Notes under the pieces: model-generated | The model's input: the letters and a program-made list of their open reading frames with translations, nothing else | Told to the model about the DNA's origin: nothing | The model's database searches: none | Program-made: the position numbers and the translations under genes | Assembly (NCBI RefSeq): GCF_047777955.1 | Contig: NZ_CP180537.1 | Coordinates: 3,410,001-3,474,000, forward strand | Reading direction: 5' to 3' | Source of the DNA: Didemnitutus sp047777955 | GTDB taxonomy: Bacteria > Verrucomicrobiota > Verrucomicrobiia > Opitutales > Opitutaceae | DNA length: 64,000 nucleotides | Part shown: positions 1-8,090 of the stretch, piece after piece | Numbering within the stretch: position 1 is the stretch's first letter | Layout: each line of letters starts with the position of its first letter

Positions 1-3000
1 CCTGACGCTCGTCGTCGCCCCGCGCCCCGGCACCCTCTCGCCCTGGTCCTCCAAGGCCACCGACATCGCGCACATCTGCGACCTCACGAAGATCGCCCGC
101 ATCGAGCGCGTCACGTCGTTTACTTTCGATCTCGGCACCACATCCGACTCTCAACCCTCAACCCTCAACTCCCAACAAGCCGCTCAGCTCGCCGCGCGCA
201 TCCACGACCGCATGACGCAGGTGGTCTTCCCCGACCTCGCGTCCTGCGCCGCGCTCTTCCGCCACGAGTCGCCGCGCCCGCTCACGAGCGTGCCCGTGCT
301 CGCCCAGGGCCGCGCCGCCCTCGTCGCGGCGAACAAGTCCCTCGGCCTGGCCCTCGCCGAGGACGAGATCGACTACCTCGTCGCCGCCTTCACCAAACTC
401 GGTCGCGACCCGCACGACGTGGAGCTGATGATGTTCGCGCAGGCCAACTCCGAACACTGCCGCCACAAGATTTTCAACGCCTCCTGGGAGATCGATGGAC
501 AGCCGCGCGACCGCTCGCTGTTCCAGATGATCAAGAACACCTACCAGCTGCACCGCGACGGCATCCTCTCCGCCTACAAGGACAACGCCGCCGTCCTCGC
601 CGGCTCGCGCGGCGGCCGCTTCTTCGCCGACCCGCGGACGGGCGAATACGTCGCGTCGGCCGAGGACATCCACCTGCTCTGCAAGGTCGAGACGCACAAC
701 CACCCGACCGCCATCTCGCCCTTCCCCGGCGCCGCCACCGGCTCCGGCGGCGAGATCCGCGACGAGGGCGCCACCGGCCGCGGCGCGAAGCCCAAGGCCG
801 GCCTCGTCGGCTTCACCGTCTCGAACCTCCGGCTGCCCGGCGCGGTGCAGCCGTGGGAAAAGGACTTCGGCAAGCCCGGCCGCATCGTCTCCGCCCTCGA
901 CATCATGATCGAGGGCCCGCTCGGCGGCGCCGCCTTCAACAACGAGTTCGGCCGCCCCGCGATCAACGGCTACTTCAGGACCTACGAAGCGGCGGTGCCC
1001 GCCGCTTCAGCTCAGAGCCAAGAGTCTAAAGCTAAGAGCCAGACCGGATCAGGCTCTCAGCTCTCAGCTCTAGGCTCTCAGCTGCCTCCCGCCACGGAGC
1101 TGCGGGGTTACCACAAGCCCATCATGCTCGCCGGCGGCCTCGGCAACATCCGCTCCGATCACGTGCAGAAGGGCGTGATCAACCCGGGCGACAAGCTCGT
1201 CGTCCTCGGCGGACCCGCCATGCTCATCGGCCTCGGCGGCGGCGCCGCCAGCTCGATGGCCACCGGCGCGGGCGCGGAGGACCTCGATTTCGCCTCCGTC
1301 CAGCGCGACAACGCCGAGATGGAGCGCCGCTGCCAGGAGGTCATCGACCGCTGCTGGGCGCTCGGCGACGCCAACCCCATCTCCTTCATCCACGACGTCG
1401 GCGCCGGCGGCCTCTCCAACGCCCTGCCCGAACTCGTGAACGACGGCGGCCGCGGCGGCCGCTTCAACCTGCGCAAGGTGCCGAACGACGAGCCGGGCAT
1501 GAGCCCGCTCGAGCTGTGGTGCAACGAGTCGCAAGAGCGCTACGTCCTCGCCGTGCCGGCCGACCGGATCGACACCTTCGCCGCCCTCTGCGAGCGCGAG
1601 CGCTGCCCGTTCGCCGTCGTGGGCGAGGCCACCGAGGAGAAGCGCCTCGTGGTCGAGGACCCGCATTTCCAGAACCAGCCGATCGATCTTCCGCTCGACG
1701 TCCTGCTCGGCAAACCGCCGCGCATGCACCGCCAGGCCTCGTCCGCCACCCGCGCGCTGAAGCCGCTCTCGCTCGGCGACGTCACGCTGGCCGAGGCGAT
1801 CCGCCGCGTGCTCTCGCACCCGACCGTCGCGGACAAGACCTTCCTCATTTCCATCGGCGACCGCTCCGTCGGCGGCCTCATCGCGCGCGACCAGTTCGTC
1901 GGCCCCTGGCAGGTGCCCGTCGCCGACTGCGGCGTCACCGTCGCCGCGTTCGACGTCACCACCGGCGAGGCGATGGCGATGGGCGAGCGCACGCCCGTGG
2001 CGATCAACAACGCCGCCGCGTCCGCCCGCCTTGCTGTCGGCGAGGCGCTCACCAACCTCGCCGCCGCGCAGGTCGGCGCGCTGGGCAAGGTCAACCTCTC
2101 CGCCAACTGGATGGCCGCGCCCGCCGTCGGCAGCGACGGCGCCGATCTCTACGCCGCCGTGCAAGCCGTCGGCATGGAGCTCTGCCCCGCCCTCGGCATC
2201 ACCATCCCCGTCGGCAAGGACTCGATGAGCATGAGCACGGTCTGGAAGGACGGCGCCACCGAAAAGCGCATGACCGCGCCGGTCTCGCTCATCGTCTCCG
2301 CCTTCGCCGCCGTCGAGGACGTCCGCCTCACGCTCACGCCGCAGCTCCAGCACGTCGACGATTCCGTCCTCCTCCTCGTCGACCTCGGCCGCGGCCAGAA
2401 CCGCCTCGGCGGGTCGCTGCTCGCCCAGGTGCTCAACCAGACCGGCGCCGCCGCCCCCGACGTCGACCGCGCCGAGGACCTCAAGAACTTCTGGGCCGTC
2501 ATCCAGCAGCTCGGCCGCGAACAAAAGCTCCTCGCCTACCACGACCGCTCCGACGGCGGCCTGCTTGCCACCGCAGTCGAGATGGCCTTCGCCGGCCACA
2601 CCGGCATCGAGCTCGATCTGCCCGCCGCCGCGATCAAACTGAGCGACAACGCCCCGAGCGTCTTCGGCCAGCTTTTCGCCGAGGAGCTCGGCGCCGTCCT
2701 CCAGGTCCGCGCGTCCGACCTCGACCACGTCGTCCTTGCCCTGCGCGCCCACGGCTTCAAGGCCTGCACCGCCGTCATCGGCAAGCTCAACGCCGCGCAC
2801 CGTGTCGTCATCAAGCAGGCCGGCCGCGCGCTCTACGACGAGGACCTCTTCGCCCTCCGCGCGCTCTGGTCCGACGTCACGCGCCGCATCCAGGCGCTCC
2901 GCGACAACCCCGCCTGCGCCGAGCAGGAATTCCAGCTCAAGCTCCAGCGCGACAACCCCGGCATCACGCCCAAGCTCACGTTCAGCGTCCAGCCGTCAGC

Positions 3001-3819
3001 GTTCGGCTCTCGACTCTCAACTCTCAACTCTCAACCCGGCGCGAAGCGCCCCAAGGTCGCGATCCTCCGCGAGCAGGGCGTGAACGGCGAGGTGGAGATG
3101 GCCGCCGCGTTCACCCGGGCCGGCTTCACCGCCGTCGACGTGCACATGACGGACATCCTCCGCGGCCGCGTCTCGCTGCGCGATTTCCGCGGCCTCGCGG
3201 CCTGCGGCGGCTTCAGCTACGGCGACGTCCTCGGCGCCGGCGAAGGCTGGGCCAAGAGCATCCTCTTCCACGAGCGCGCCCGCGCCGAGTTCGCCGCCTT
3301 CTTCGCCCGCGAGGACGCCTTCGCCCTCGGCGTGTGCAACGGCTGCCAGATGATGAGCAACCTCCACTCGCTCATCCCCGGCGCCGACCACTGGCCGCGC
3401 TTCGTGCAGAACCGGTCCGAGCGCTTCGAGGCGCGCTACGTCTCGCTCCAGGTCGAGGACAGCCCGAGCGTGCTCTTCCGCGGCATGGCGGGCTCGGTCC
3501 TCCCGGTCGTCGTGTCGCACGGCGAGGGCTTCACCGAGTTCAAGAGCGCCGACGCCGCGCGCGCCTGCAGCGCGTCCGGCCTCGTCGCCGGCCGCTACGT
3601 CGACAACTTCCACGCGCCGACGGAATCCTATCCGCTCAACCCGAACGGATCGCCCTTCGGCATGACCGCGCTCACGACCACCACCGGCCGCGTCACGATC
3701 ATGATGCCGCACCCCGAGCGCACGATCCGCACGCTCAACCACAGCTGGGCCCCCGCCGGCTGGGGCGAAGAATCCCCTGGATGCAGCTCTTCCACAACGC
3801 GCGCGCCTGGGTCGGCTGA
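1..3819 (+). CDS. purL: Phosphoribosylformylglycinamidine synthase, single-chain PurL (5'-truncated by window edge)
   Basis: Converts FGAR, glutamine and ATP to FGAM in de novo purine synthesis in the cytoplasm. Codons are open from base 2, so the start lies outside the window. The visible part begins with the segment APRPGTLSPWSSKATDIAH, followed by two AIR-synthase-like halves (KVETHNHPTAISPFPGAATG with the adenine/Mg loop, later VGKDSMSMS) and a C-terminal class I glutamine amidotransferase (KVAILREQGVNGEVEM, nucleophile Cys in GVCNGCQM, then PHPE). Three short-repeat insertions are read through in frame near 147-174, 1008-1084 and 3006-3033. The frame breaks at the C run 3774-3777: adding one C restores the family ending WMQLFHNARAWVG and a TGA at 3817-3819. 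Without it translation runs on to 4048 in unrelated sequence. Confidence 0.96.
147..174 (+). repeat. Heptanucleotide tandem repeat inside purL (copy 1)
   Basis: Four 7-base units (actctca, accctca, accctca, actccca) occur back to back and are translated in frame as a Ser/Gln/Thr/Asn-rich peptide in the linker after the PurL N-terminal region. The flanks return to normal PurL sequence. Confidence 0.85.
1008..1084. repeat. Inverted heptad-repeat element inside purL (copy 2)
   Basis: The left arm (1008-1039) starts CAGC and carries four 7-base units. The right arm (1053-1084) carries four units of GCTCT(C/T)(A/G) type and ends GCTG, as the imperfect reverse complement of the left. A 13-base loop separates them. 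The element is translated as a Ser/Gln/Lys-rich insertion just before the conserved GYHKPIMLAGG segment. Confidence 0.85.
3006..3033 (+). repeat. Heptanucleotide tandem repeat inside purL (copy 3)
   Basis: One gctctcg unit is followed by three exact actctca units. The array is translated in frame in the linker between the second synthase half and the glutaminase domain, and normal PurL sequence resumes at KRPKVAILREQG. Confidence 0.87.
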
Positions 3820-3915
3820 GCCGGGCCGCGCGCCGGGGCCGCAAACCTCGCTTGCCTCGCTCCCGCACGCGCAGTTGAGTCGTCAGACCCTCCTGGGCCA
3901 AGGGTGCGACTCCTC

Positions 3916-4457
3916 ATGCCCCCGCGACTCTCTGACGAAGACAGCACCGGTTATCTCATCCAAGTCGGCGACCAGACCCGCGGCCCGCTCACGGTCGGGG
4001 AACTTGAGTCCCTCGTTTACCTCGGCCAGCTCACGCCCGAGACGCTGATCCGCCGCGAGGACGAGCCTGCGCTCGTGCCGGTGCGCTCGACGGCGCTGTG
4101 GATGCGCCTTTTCCCGAAGCAGGTTGAGCGCACGGCCCCGGCCGGAGCGGAGAAGTCCGGAGCGACGCGGCGCTCCCCGCGGCGCCCGCGCGCAACCCGC
4201 TCGGCGGGGTCGCGGCCGCGTTCGAGCGCGTGCCCGACGCGCCCGGCGCCGGTCCCCAGATCGACGACGCCGACCTCGACGGCGTCGCGCCCGAACATTT
4301 CCAGGTTGCACGCCGTGGGAGGGGATTCTGGATCCTGCTCGTCGTCGGCAACGCCCTGCTCCTCGGCGGCGGCATCGCGCTGCAAAGCCTCACCAGCCTC
4401 GTCTTTGCCCTCGGCGGCATGGGCCTTTTCACCTTCGGCCTGCTCTGGTCCCTGTAG
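3916..4457 (+). CDS. GYF_2-domain membrane protein (frameshifted)
   Basis: The N-terminal ~65 residues look like a GYF_2 domain (YLIQVGDQTRGPLTVGELESL, then TLIRREDEPALVPV). The C-terminus (LLVVGNALLLGGGIAL, LVFALGGMGLFTFGLLW) has two close membrane segments. The halves are in different frames; adding one C to the run at 4136-4139 joins them through an Ala/Pro-rich linker into about 180 residues. ATG 3916 is chosen over the in-frame GTG at 3904 because the domain starts soon after it. It follows purL by ~95 bases on the same strand. GYF_2 domains typically bind proline-rich partners; the actual role here is unknown. Confidence 0.68.
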
Positions 4458-4527
4458 GGCGTGATGGGAAAACACGGAGCGCCGCGCCGGAAAATTCCCC
4501 GGTGTGAGGCGTTCGAAACGGGCCATT

Positions 4528-4583
4528 CGCGTTTGTGATAACGCGCCCGCGCCGTCGTGCGGCGGTTGCTTATGACAAACGCG
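4528..4583. promoter_or_regulatory. Inverted-repeat operator candidate upstream of isovaleryl-CoA dehydrogenase
   Basis: CGCGTTTGTGATAA at 4528-4541 is matched by its reverse complement at 4570-4583 with one mismatch. The left copy also forms its own palindrome, CGCGTT-6-AACGCG (4528-4545). The pair ends 25 bases before the ATG at 4609, where a repressor would act. The regulator is not identifiable here. Confidence 0.5.
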
Positions 4584-4608
4584 CGGCCTTTGTTCGGGGC
4601 ACCCCACG

Positions 4609-5778
4609 ATGAATCTCGCTCCCTCGCTGACCGAAGAGATCGACGCCCTGCGCCAGACGGTGCGCGATTTCGCCGCCAAGGAGATCGCCCCGCGCGCCGC
4701 GGCGATCGACGAAAAGAACGACTTCCCGCACGACCTGTGGCGGAAGTTCGGCGAGCTCGGCCTGCTCGGCATCACCGTCGCCGAGGAATTCGGCGGCAGC
4801 GCCATGGGCTACCTCGCGCACCTCGTCGCGATGGAGGAGATTTCCCGCGCCTCCGCTTCCGTCGGCCTCGCCTACGGCGCGCACGCGAACCTCTGCGTCA
4901 ACAACCTCTACCTGAACGGCAACGCGGAGCAGCGCGCGCGCTTCCTGCCCAAGCTGTGCTCGGGCCGGTTTGTCGGCGCGCTCGCCATGTCCGAGGCCGG
5001 CGCGGGTTCCGACGTCGTCGGCTCCATGGCCTGCACCGCGGTGAAGAAGGGCGGACGCTGGATCGCCAACGGCACGAAAATGTGGATCACCAACGGCCCC
5101 GACGCCGACGTGCTCATCGTCTACATGCGCACCGCCCCGAAGGACGCGGGGTCGAAGGCCATGACGGCCTTTCTCGTCGAGCGCGGCATGAAGGGCTTCC
5201 GGACCGCCCAGAAGCTCGACAAGCTCGGCATGCGCGGCTCGAACACTTGTGAGCTCGTCTTCGACGACTGCGAGATCCCCGAGGAGAACGTCCTCGGCGA
5301 GGTCAACGGCGGCTCGCGCGTGCTCATGAAGGGCCTCGACACCGAGCGCTGCGTGCTTTCCGGCGGCCCGCTCGGCATCATGCAGGCCGCGCTGGACGTC
5401 GTGCTGCCCTACGTGCACGCACGGAAGCAGTTCGGCTCCGCCATCGGCACTTTCGGCCTGATGCAGGGCAAGATCGCCGACATGTATGTCGCCCTGCAAA
5501 GCGCCCGCGCCTTCAGCTACCAGGTCGCTCGCTCGCTCGACGCCGGCGCCGGCCGCGCCGCGCGCAAGGACGCCGCGGCCTGCATCCTCTACGCCTCCGA
5601 ACGCGGCGTGAAGGTCGCCCTCGAGGCCATCCAGGCGCTCGGCGGCAACGGCTACATCAACGAGTATCCGACCGGCCGCCTGCTGCGCGACGCCAAGCTC
5701 TACGACATCGGCGCCGGCACGAACGAAATTCGCCGCATCCTCATCGGCCGCGAGCTCTACAACGAGACGGCGGACTGA
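4609..5778 (+). CDS. ivd: Isovaleryl-CoA dehydrogenase
   Basis: FAD acyl-CoA dehydrogenase of 389 residues that oxidises isovaleryl-CoA to 3-methylcrotonyl-CoA in leucine breakdown. Family landmarks are AMSEAGAGSDV (FAD/substrate), KMWITNGPDAD, and QALGGNGYINEYPTGRLLRD near the C-terminus. Two features favour the isovaleryl type. The carboxylate sits in GLDTERCVLSGGPLG (Glu246), the position known for isovaleryl-CoA dehydrogenase. The position that is Glu in medium-chain enzymes (YEGT) is replaced in DIGAGTNEIRR. The following gene is convergent, 27 bases away. A palindromic operator candidate lies directly upstream. Another short branched acyl-CoA substrate is possible. Confidence 0.88.
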   Translation: MNLAPSLTEEIDALRQTVRDFAAKEIAPRAAAIDEKNDFPHDLWRKFGELGLLGITVAEEFGGSAMGYLAHLVAMEEISRASASVGLAYGAHANLCVNNLYLNGNAEQRARFLPKLCSGRFVGALAMSEAGAGSDVVGSMACTAVKKGGRWIANGTKMWITNGPDADVLIVYMRTAPKDAGSKAMTAFLVERGMKGFRTAQKLDKLGMRGSNTCELVFDDCEIPEENVLGEVNGGSRVLMKGLDTERCVLSGGPLGIMQAALDVVLPYVHARKQFGSAIGTFGLMQGKIADMYVALQSARAFSYQVARSLDAGAGRAARKDAAACILYASERGVKVALEAIQALGGNGYINEYPTGRLLRDAKLYDIGAGTNEIRRILIGRELYNETAD

Positions 5779-5805
5779 CGCCGCGCGCCGGCCGCCCCTT
5801 CCCCG

Positions 5806-6660
5806 CTACGCGCCCGCCGCGCGGGCCGCCTCCGCGTTTTCCCCGCGCAGCTCGCGCTCGATCCAGTCGCGCAGCTTCACCAGGCCTTCGCGCCGTTGCG
5901 GATGATCGCGGCGCATCGTCCCGAGCAACTTGATCGTGGCGGCCGCGTAGTCGAGCGGCGTGGCGCTGGACATCTTCGCCAGTTCGAACGGATTGATCTC
6001 GCCGTTGCGGATCATCTGGCGCGCCTCCTGTTCGAGTTCGCTCGTGCTGCCGCCGAGCGCGCCGCCGTCCCCCTTGCCCGGGGCAAAGCCGCCCCCGCCT
6101 CCGCCGCCGCCCTTGTCGCTCGACGCGCCCTCGGTCTTGCCCCGCGGCTGGCGCTCGATCGCGCCGGGATACATTTTCCCGTCGCGTCCCTGCACGGTCA
6201 TCACCTCGGGAATCCGGCCGGCCTTCACCAGCTGCTGGCGGCAGCCGCGCACGAGTTCCGCCGACACCTTGCAGATCTCCGCGAGCGCGGCGTTCGCCAG
6301 CTCGGGCCACTCCTCGAGCGCGATCTCGACCGCGTTGCGCTTGTCGCCGTTGGTGCGGTAGACGCCGTTGGTCGCGTTCGCGCCGAGCGCGTGGCGCAGC
6401 GCCTCGGTGCGCCCGCCGGGCTGCACCGTCGCGGCGATGGCCGGCGTGCCGTTGCGCTTGGTGGCGAGGAACCGGTGAAATCCGTCCGCCAGCCAGTAGG
6501 TGCTGCCGTCGAAATACAGGTCGATGGGCGGGAACACCGTGCCGCGCATCATCTCCTCCGCATAGCTTTCGACGGCGTCGTCGTTCGTCTTCATCCGCGT
6601 CTGCGTGCCGCCGAAGAGGTTGATCTTGTCGAGGGGAACCTGCTGGGTCTGCGCTTGCAT
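5806..6660 (-). CDS. ParB/sulfiredoxin-fold domain protein (orphan)
   Basis: About 284 residues. The N-terminal ~100 residues resemble the ParB/Srx nuclease-like fold (VPLDKINLFGGTQTRMK, then WLADGFHRFLATKRNG). The middle (~165-190) is a glycine-rich low-complexity linker, and the C-terminus is helical and charged. There is no ParA next to it and no parS-like repeat in sight, so a chromosome-partition role is not supported; ParB-like domains also occur in nucleotide-hydrolysing and regulatory proteins. ATG 6660 directly follows a T-run hairpin (6661-6691), while an in-frame GTG at 6696 would add 12 residues and place the hairpin inside the coding sequence. Function unknown. Confidence 0.72.
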   Translation of the reverse strand: MQAQTQQVPLDKINLFGGTQTRMKTNDDAVESYAEEMMRGTVFPPIDLYFDGSTYWLADGFHRFLATKRNGTPAIAATVQPGGRTEALRHALGANATNGVYRTNGDKRNAVEIALEEWPELANAALAEICKVSAELVRGCRQQLVKAGRIPEVMTVQGRDGKMYPGAIERQPRGKTEGASSDKGGGGGGGGFAPGKGDGGALGGSTSELEQEARQMIRNGEINPFELAKMSSATPLDYAAATIKLLGTMRRDHPQRREGLVKLRDWIERELRGENAEAARAAGA

Positions 6661-6691
6661 GAAAAAGGGCGGCGTTTCTGCCGGCCGCCCT
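6661..6691 (-). terminator. Hairpin plus T-run between TPM gene and ParB-like gene
   Basis: On the minus strand, AGGGCGGC, a 10-base loop, GCCGCCCT and then TTTTT lie ~86 bases beyond the TPM stop and immediately before the ParB-like ATG. It would separate the two genes or act in the leader of the second. Confidence 0.55.
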
Positions 6692-6776
6692 CGCACGCGA
6701 CAAGGGCAAATCGCACGTCGCGCCGCCGGCTTCGGCCGCGGGCCGCGCCACTCCCCGCGTATCCGCCTCCAGCGCC

Positions 6777-7295
6777 TCAGCGCGCGAAGCGCCGCTGCAA
6801 CTCCGCGATCAGCGCCTCCGCCTCCCGCTCGAGATGGCGGGGCGACTTCCGGTCCTTCTCCGCGGCGTCCGCCTTCGCCTTGGCGGCGGCGAAGACCGCC
6901 TCCTTCGCGTCGTGGATCGCCCGGTTCTCCGTGAGCTCGGCGACGGTGCCTTTGCGGCGGGCAAAGCGCTCCGTCAGCGCGTCGCCGATCCAGAGGCGCC
7001 AGTCCGGGTCGTCGGCAAAATAAACCGCCAGCACGCCGCCCTCGGCGGTGCCGATGCGGCCGGCGAGCGCCTTCATGTAGGCGCCCGGCACCTCGTCCTC
7101 CTGCGCGGTGGGCGACTGCGCGTGGAACGCCACCCGCAACTGCACGCCGGTCGCGCGCTCGAACTCCACCGCCTGGGCCTCAAGCGCCGCCACCGCCGCG
7201 GGCGGCAGGACCCCGGACGGATCGCTGACGCGCGGCGCCTCCGCGGCGCGAAGCCCGGCGGCGAGGACCAGGAGGAAGAGCAGGAGCCGTTTCAT
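6777..7295 (-). CDS. TPM-domain secreted protein
   Basis: 172 residues. A signal peptide (MKRLLLFLLVLAAGLRAAEA) is followed by a TPM-type domain: VSDPSGVLPPAAVAALEAQ, then VQLRVAFHAQ, and WRLWIGDALTERF. The last ~45 residues are a charged helix rich in Ala, Lys and Glu. TPM domains occur in membrane-associated or periplasmic proteins, some linked to photosystem repair or phosphatase activity, but the family role in this setting is unclear. It starts 8 bases after the stop of the upstream propeller gene on the same strand, so the two are probably co-transcribed. Confidence 0.75.
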   Translation of the reverse strand: MKRLLLFLLVLAAGLRAAEAPRVSDPSGVLPPAAVAALEAQAVEFERATGVQLRVAFHAQSPTAQEDEVPGAYMKALAGRIGTAEGGVLAVYFADDPDWRLWIGDALTERFARRKGTVAELTENRAIHDAKEAVFAAAKAKADAAEKDRKSPRHLEREAEALIAELQRRFAR

Positions 7296-7303
7296 GGCCG
7301 CAT

Positions 7304-7960
7304 TCAGGACGGCAGGGCGAAGCACACGATCTGGTTCGCCTCGCGGTGATTGGTCCAGAAATGCGTGCCGTCGAACGCCAGGGCGCGCGCGGAGAAGCCC
7401 ACGCGGGCCACGTCCTCGCTGCGGCCGGTCTTCGGGTCGAGGCGCGTGATCCAGTAGTCGTCGCTCTCCTCGTCCTCGACGGTGAGCAGCCAGAAGGCGC
7501 CCTGGGCGAAACAGTGACCCGGCACGGGATGCGGCGCCGGCCACGTGCGTCGCACCTGTCCCGCGGCGTCGAAGGCGCAGAGCTTCTGGCCATACCACTG
7601 GCTGAGCACGAGCGACTGCCCGTCGAAGGACAGGTGCGAGCCGAGGCGGTCCGGGCAGTTCCAGCTGAAGGCCGGATCGAAGCCGCGCCCCGGGATGCAC
7701 CGGCCGATCGTGCGGTCGTCGACGCCGTCGGCGTCCGTGCCGAGCACGGCGTAGATGTCGCCCGCCATCTTGGTCACGCCCCAGGGCGTGACCGCGCCGG
7801 GCGCGCTGGTTTCCCAGGTTACCTGCATCGTCGCCCGGTCGACGGTGTAGAGCTTGCGGGTCGTTCGCGAGCTGACCCAGAGCGTCGGACCATCGACGTA
7901 GAGCGCTTGGGGCTTGGGGAACGGAGCGGCAAGGCGGTGGATTTCCACGACGTTCTTCAT
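7304..7960 (-). CDS. Beta-propeller-like protein of unknown function
   Basis: 218 residues without a clear signal peptide. Repeating segments such as LYVDGPTLWVSSRTTRKLY, HLSFDGQSLVLSQWYGQKL and ARALAFDGTHFWTNHREAN give blades of about 45 residues, as in glutamine-cyclotransferase-like or NHL-type propellers. No catalytic residues are recognised. ATG 7960 is chosen because the upstream in-frame extension has no family-like sequence. It pairs with the TPM gene downstream and is divergent from the SpmA-SpmB-like gene. Confidence 0.62.
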   Translation of the reverse strand: MKNVVEIHRLAAPFPKPQALYVDGPTLWVSSRTTRKLYTVDRATMQVTWETSAPGAVTPWGVTKMAGDIYAVLGTDADGVDDRTIGRCIPGRGFDPAFSWNCPDRLGSHLSFDGQSLVLSQWYGQKLCAFDAAGQVRRTWPAPHPVPGHCFAQGAFWLLTVEDEESDDYWITRLDPKTGRSEDVARVGFSARALAFDGTHFWTNHREANQIVCFALPS

Positions 7961-8090
7961 GGCCGGTGTTTCTAGCGCCCGCGGCGGACAAGGAAAGCGC
8001 CAAGCCGGCGTATGCCTCGGGCGATGGTCCACTGTGCCGGGCGTGTTTTCGCTCGCCGGGGAAAAATCCGCCGCCAACACTCCGGCCCCG

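Noticed and set aside
1070..2800. Long open frame of 576 codons antisense to purL
   Set aside because: Its product is rich in Asp, Gly, Glu, Ala and Val with no family pattern; it is the usual antisense shadow of high-GC coding DNA. Similar shadows cover most genes here, for example 31772-34963 and 48544-51816.
147..3033. Possible CRISPR or phase-variation repeats in purL
   Set aside because: Units are 7 bases with no spacers, which excludes CRISPR. Slippage by one unit would break the frame of an essential enzyme, so phase variation is unlikely.
3774..3819. Programmed frameshift at the end of purL
   Set aside because: No slippery heptamer with downstream structure is visible, and the same one-base loss in C/G runs affects seven other sites in unrelated genes, so sequencing error is the simpler explanation.
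5806..6660. ParB-like gene as a partition locus or plasmid origin
   Set aside because: No ParA, no parS-type palindromes and no replication gene nearby.
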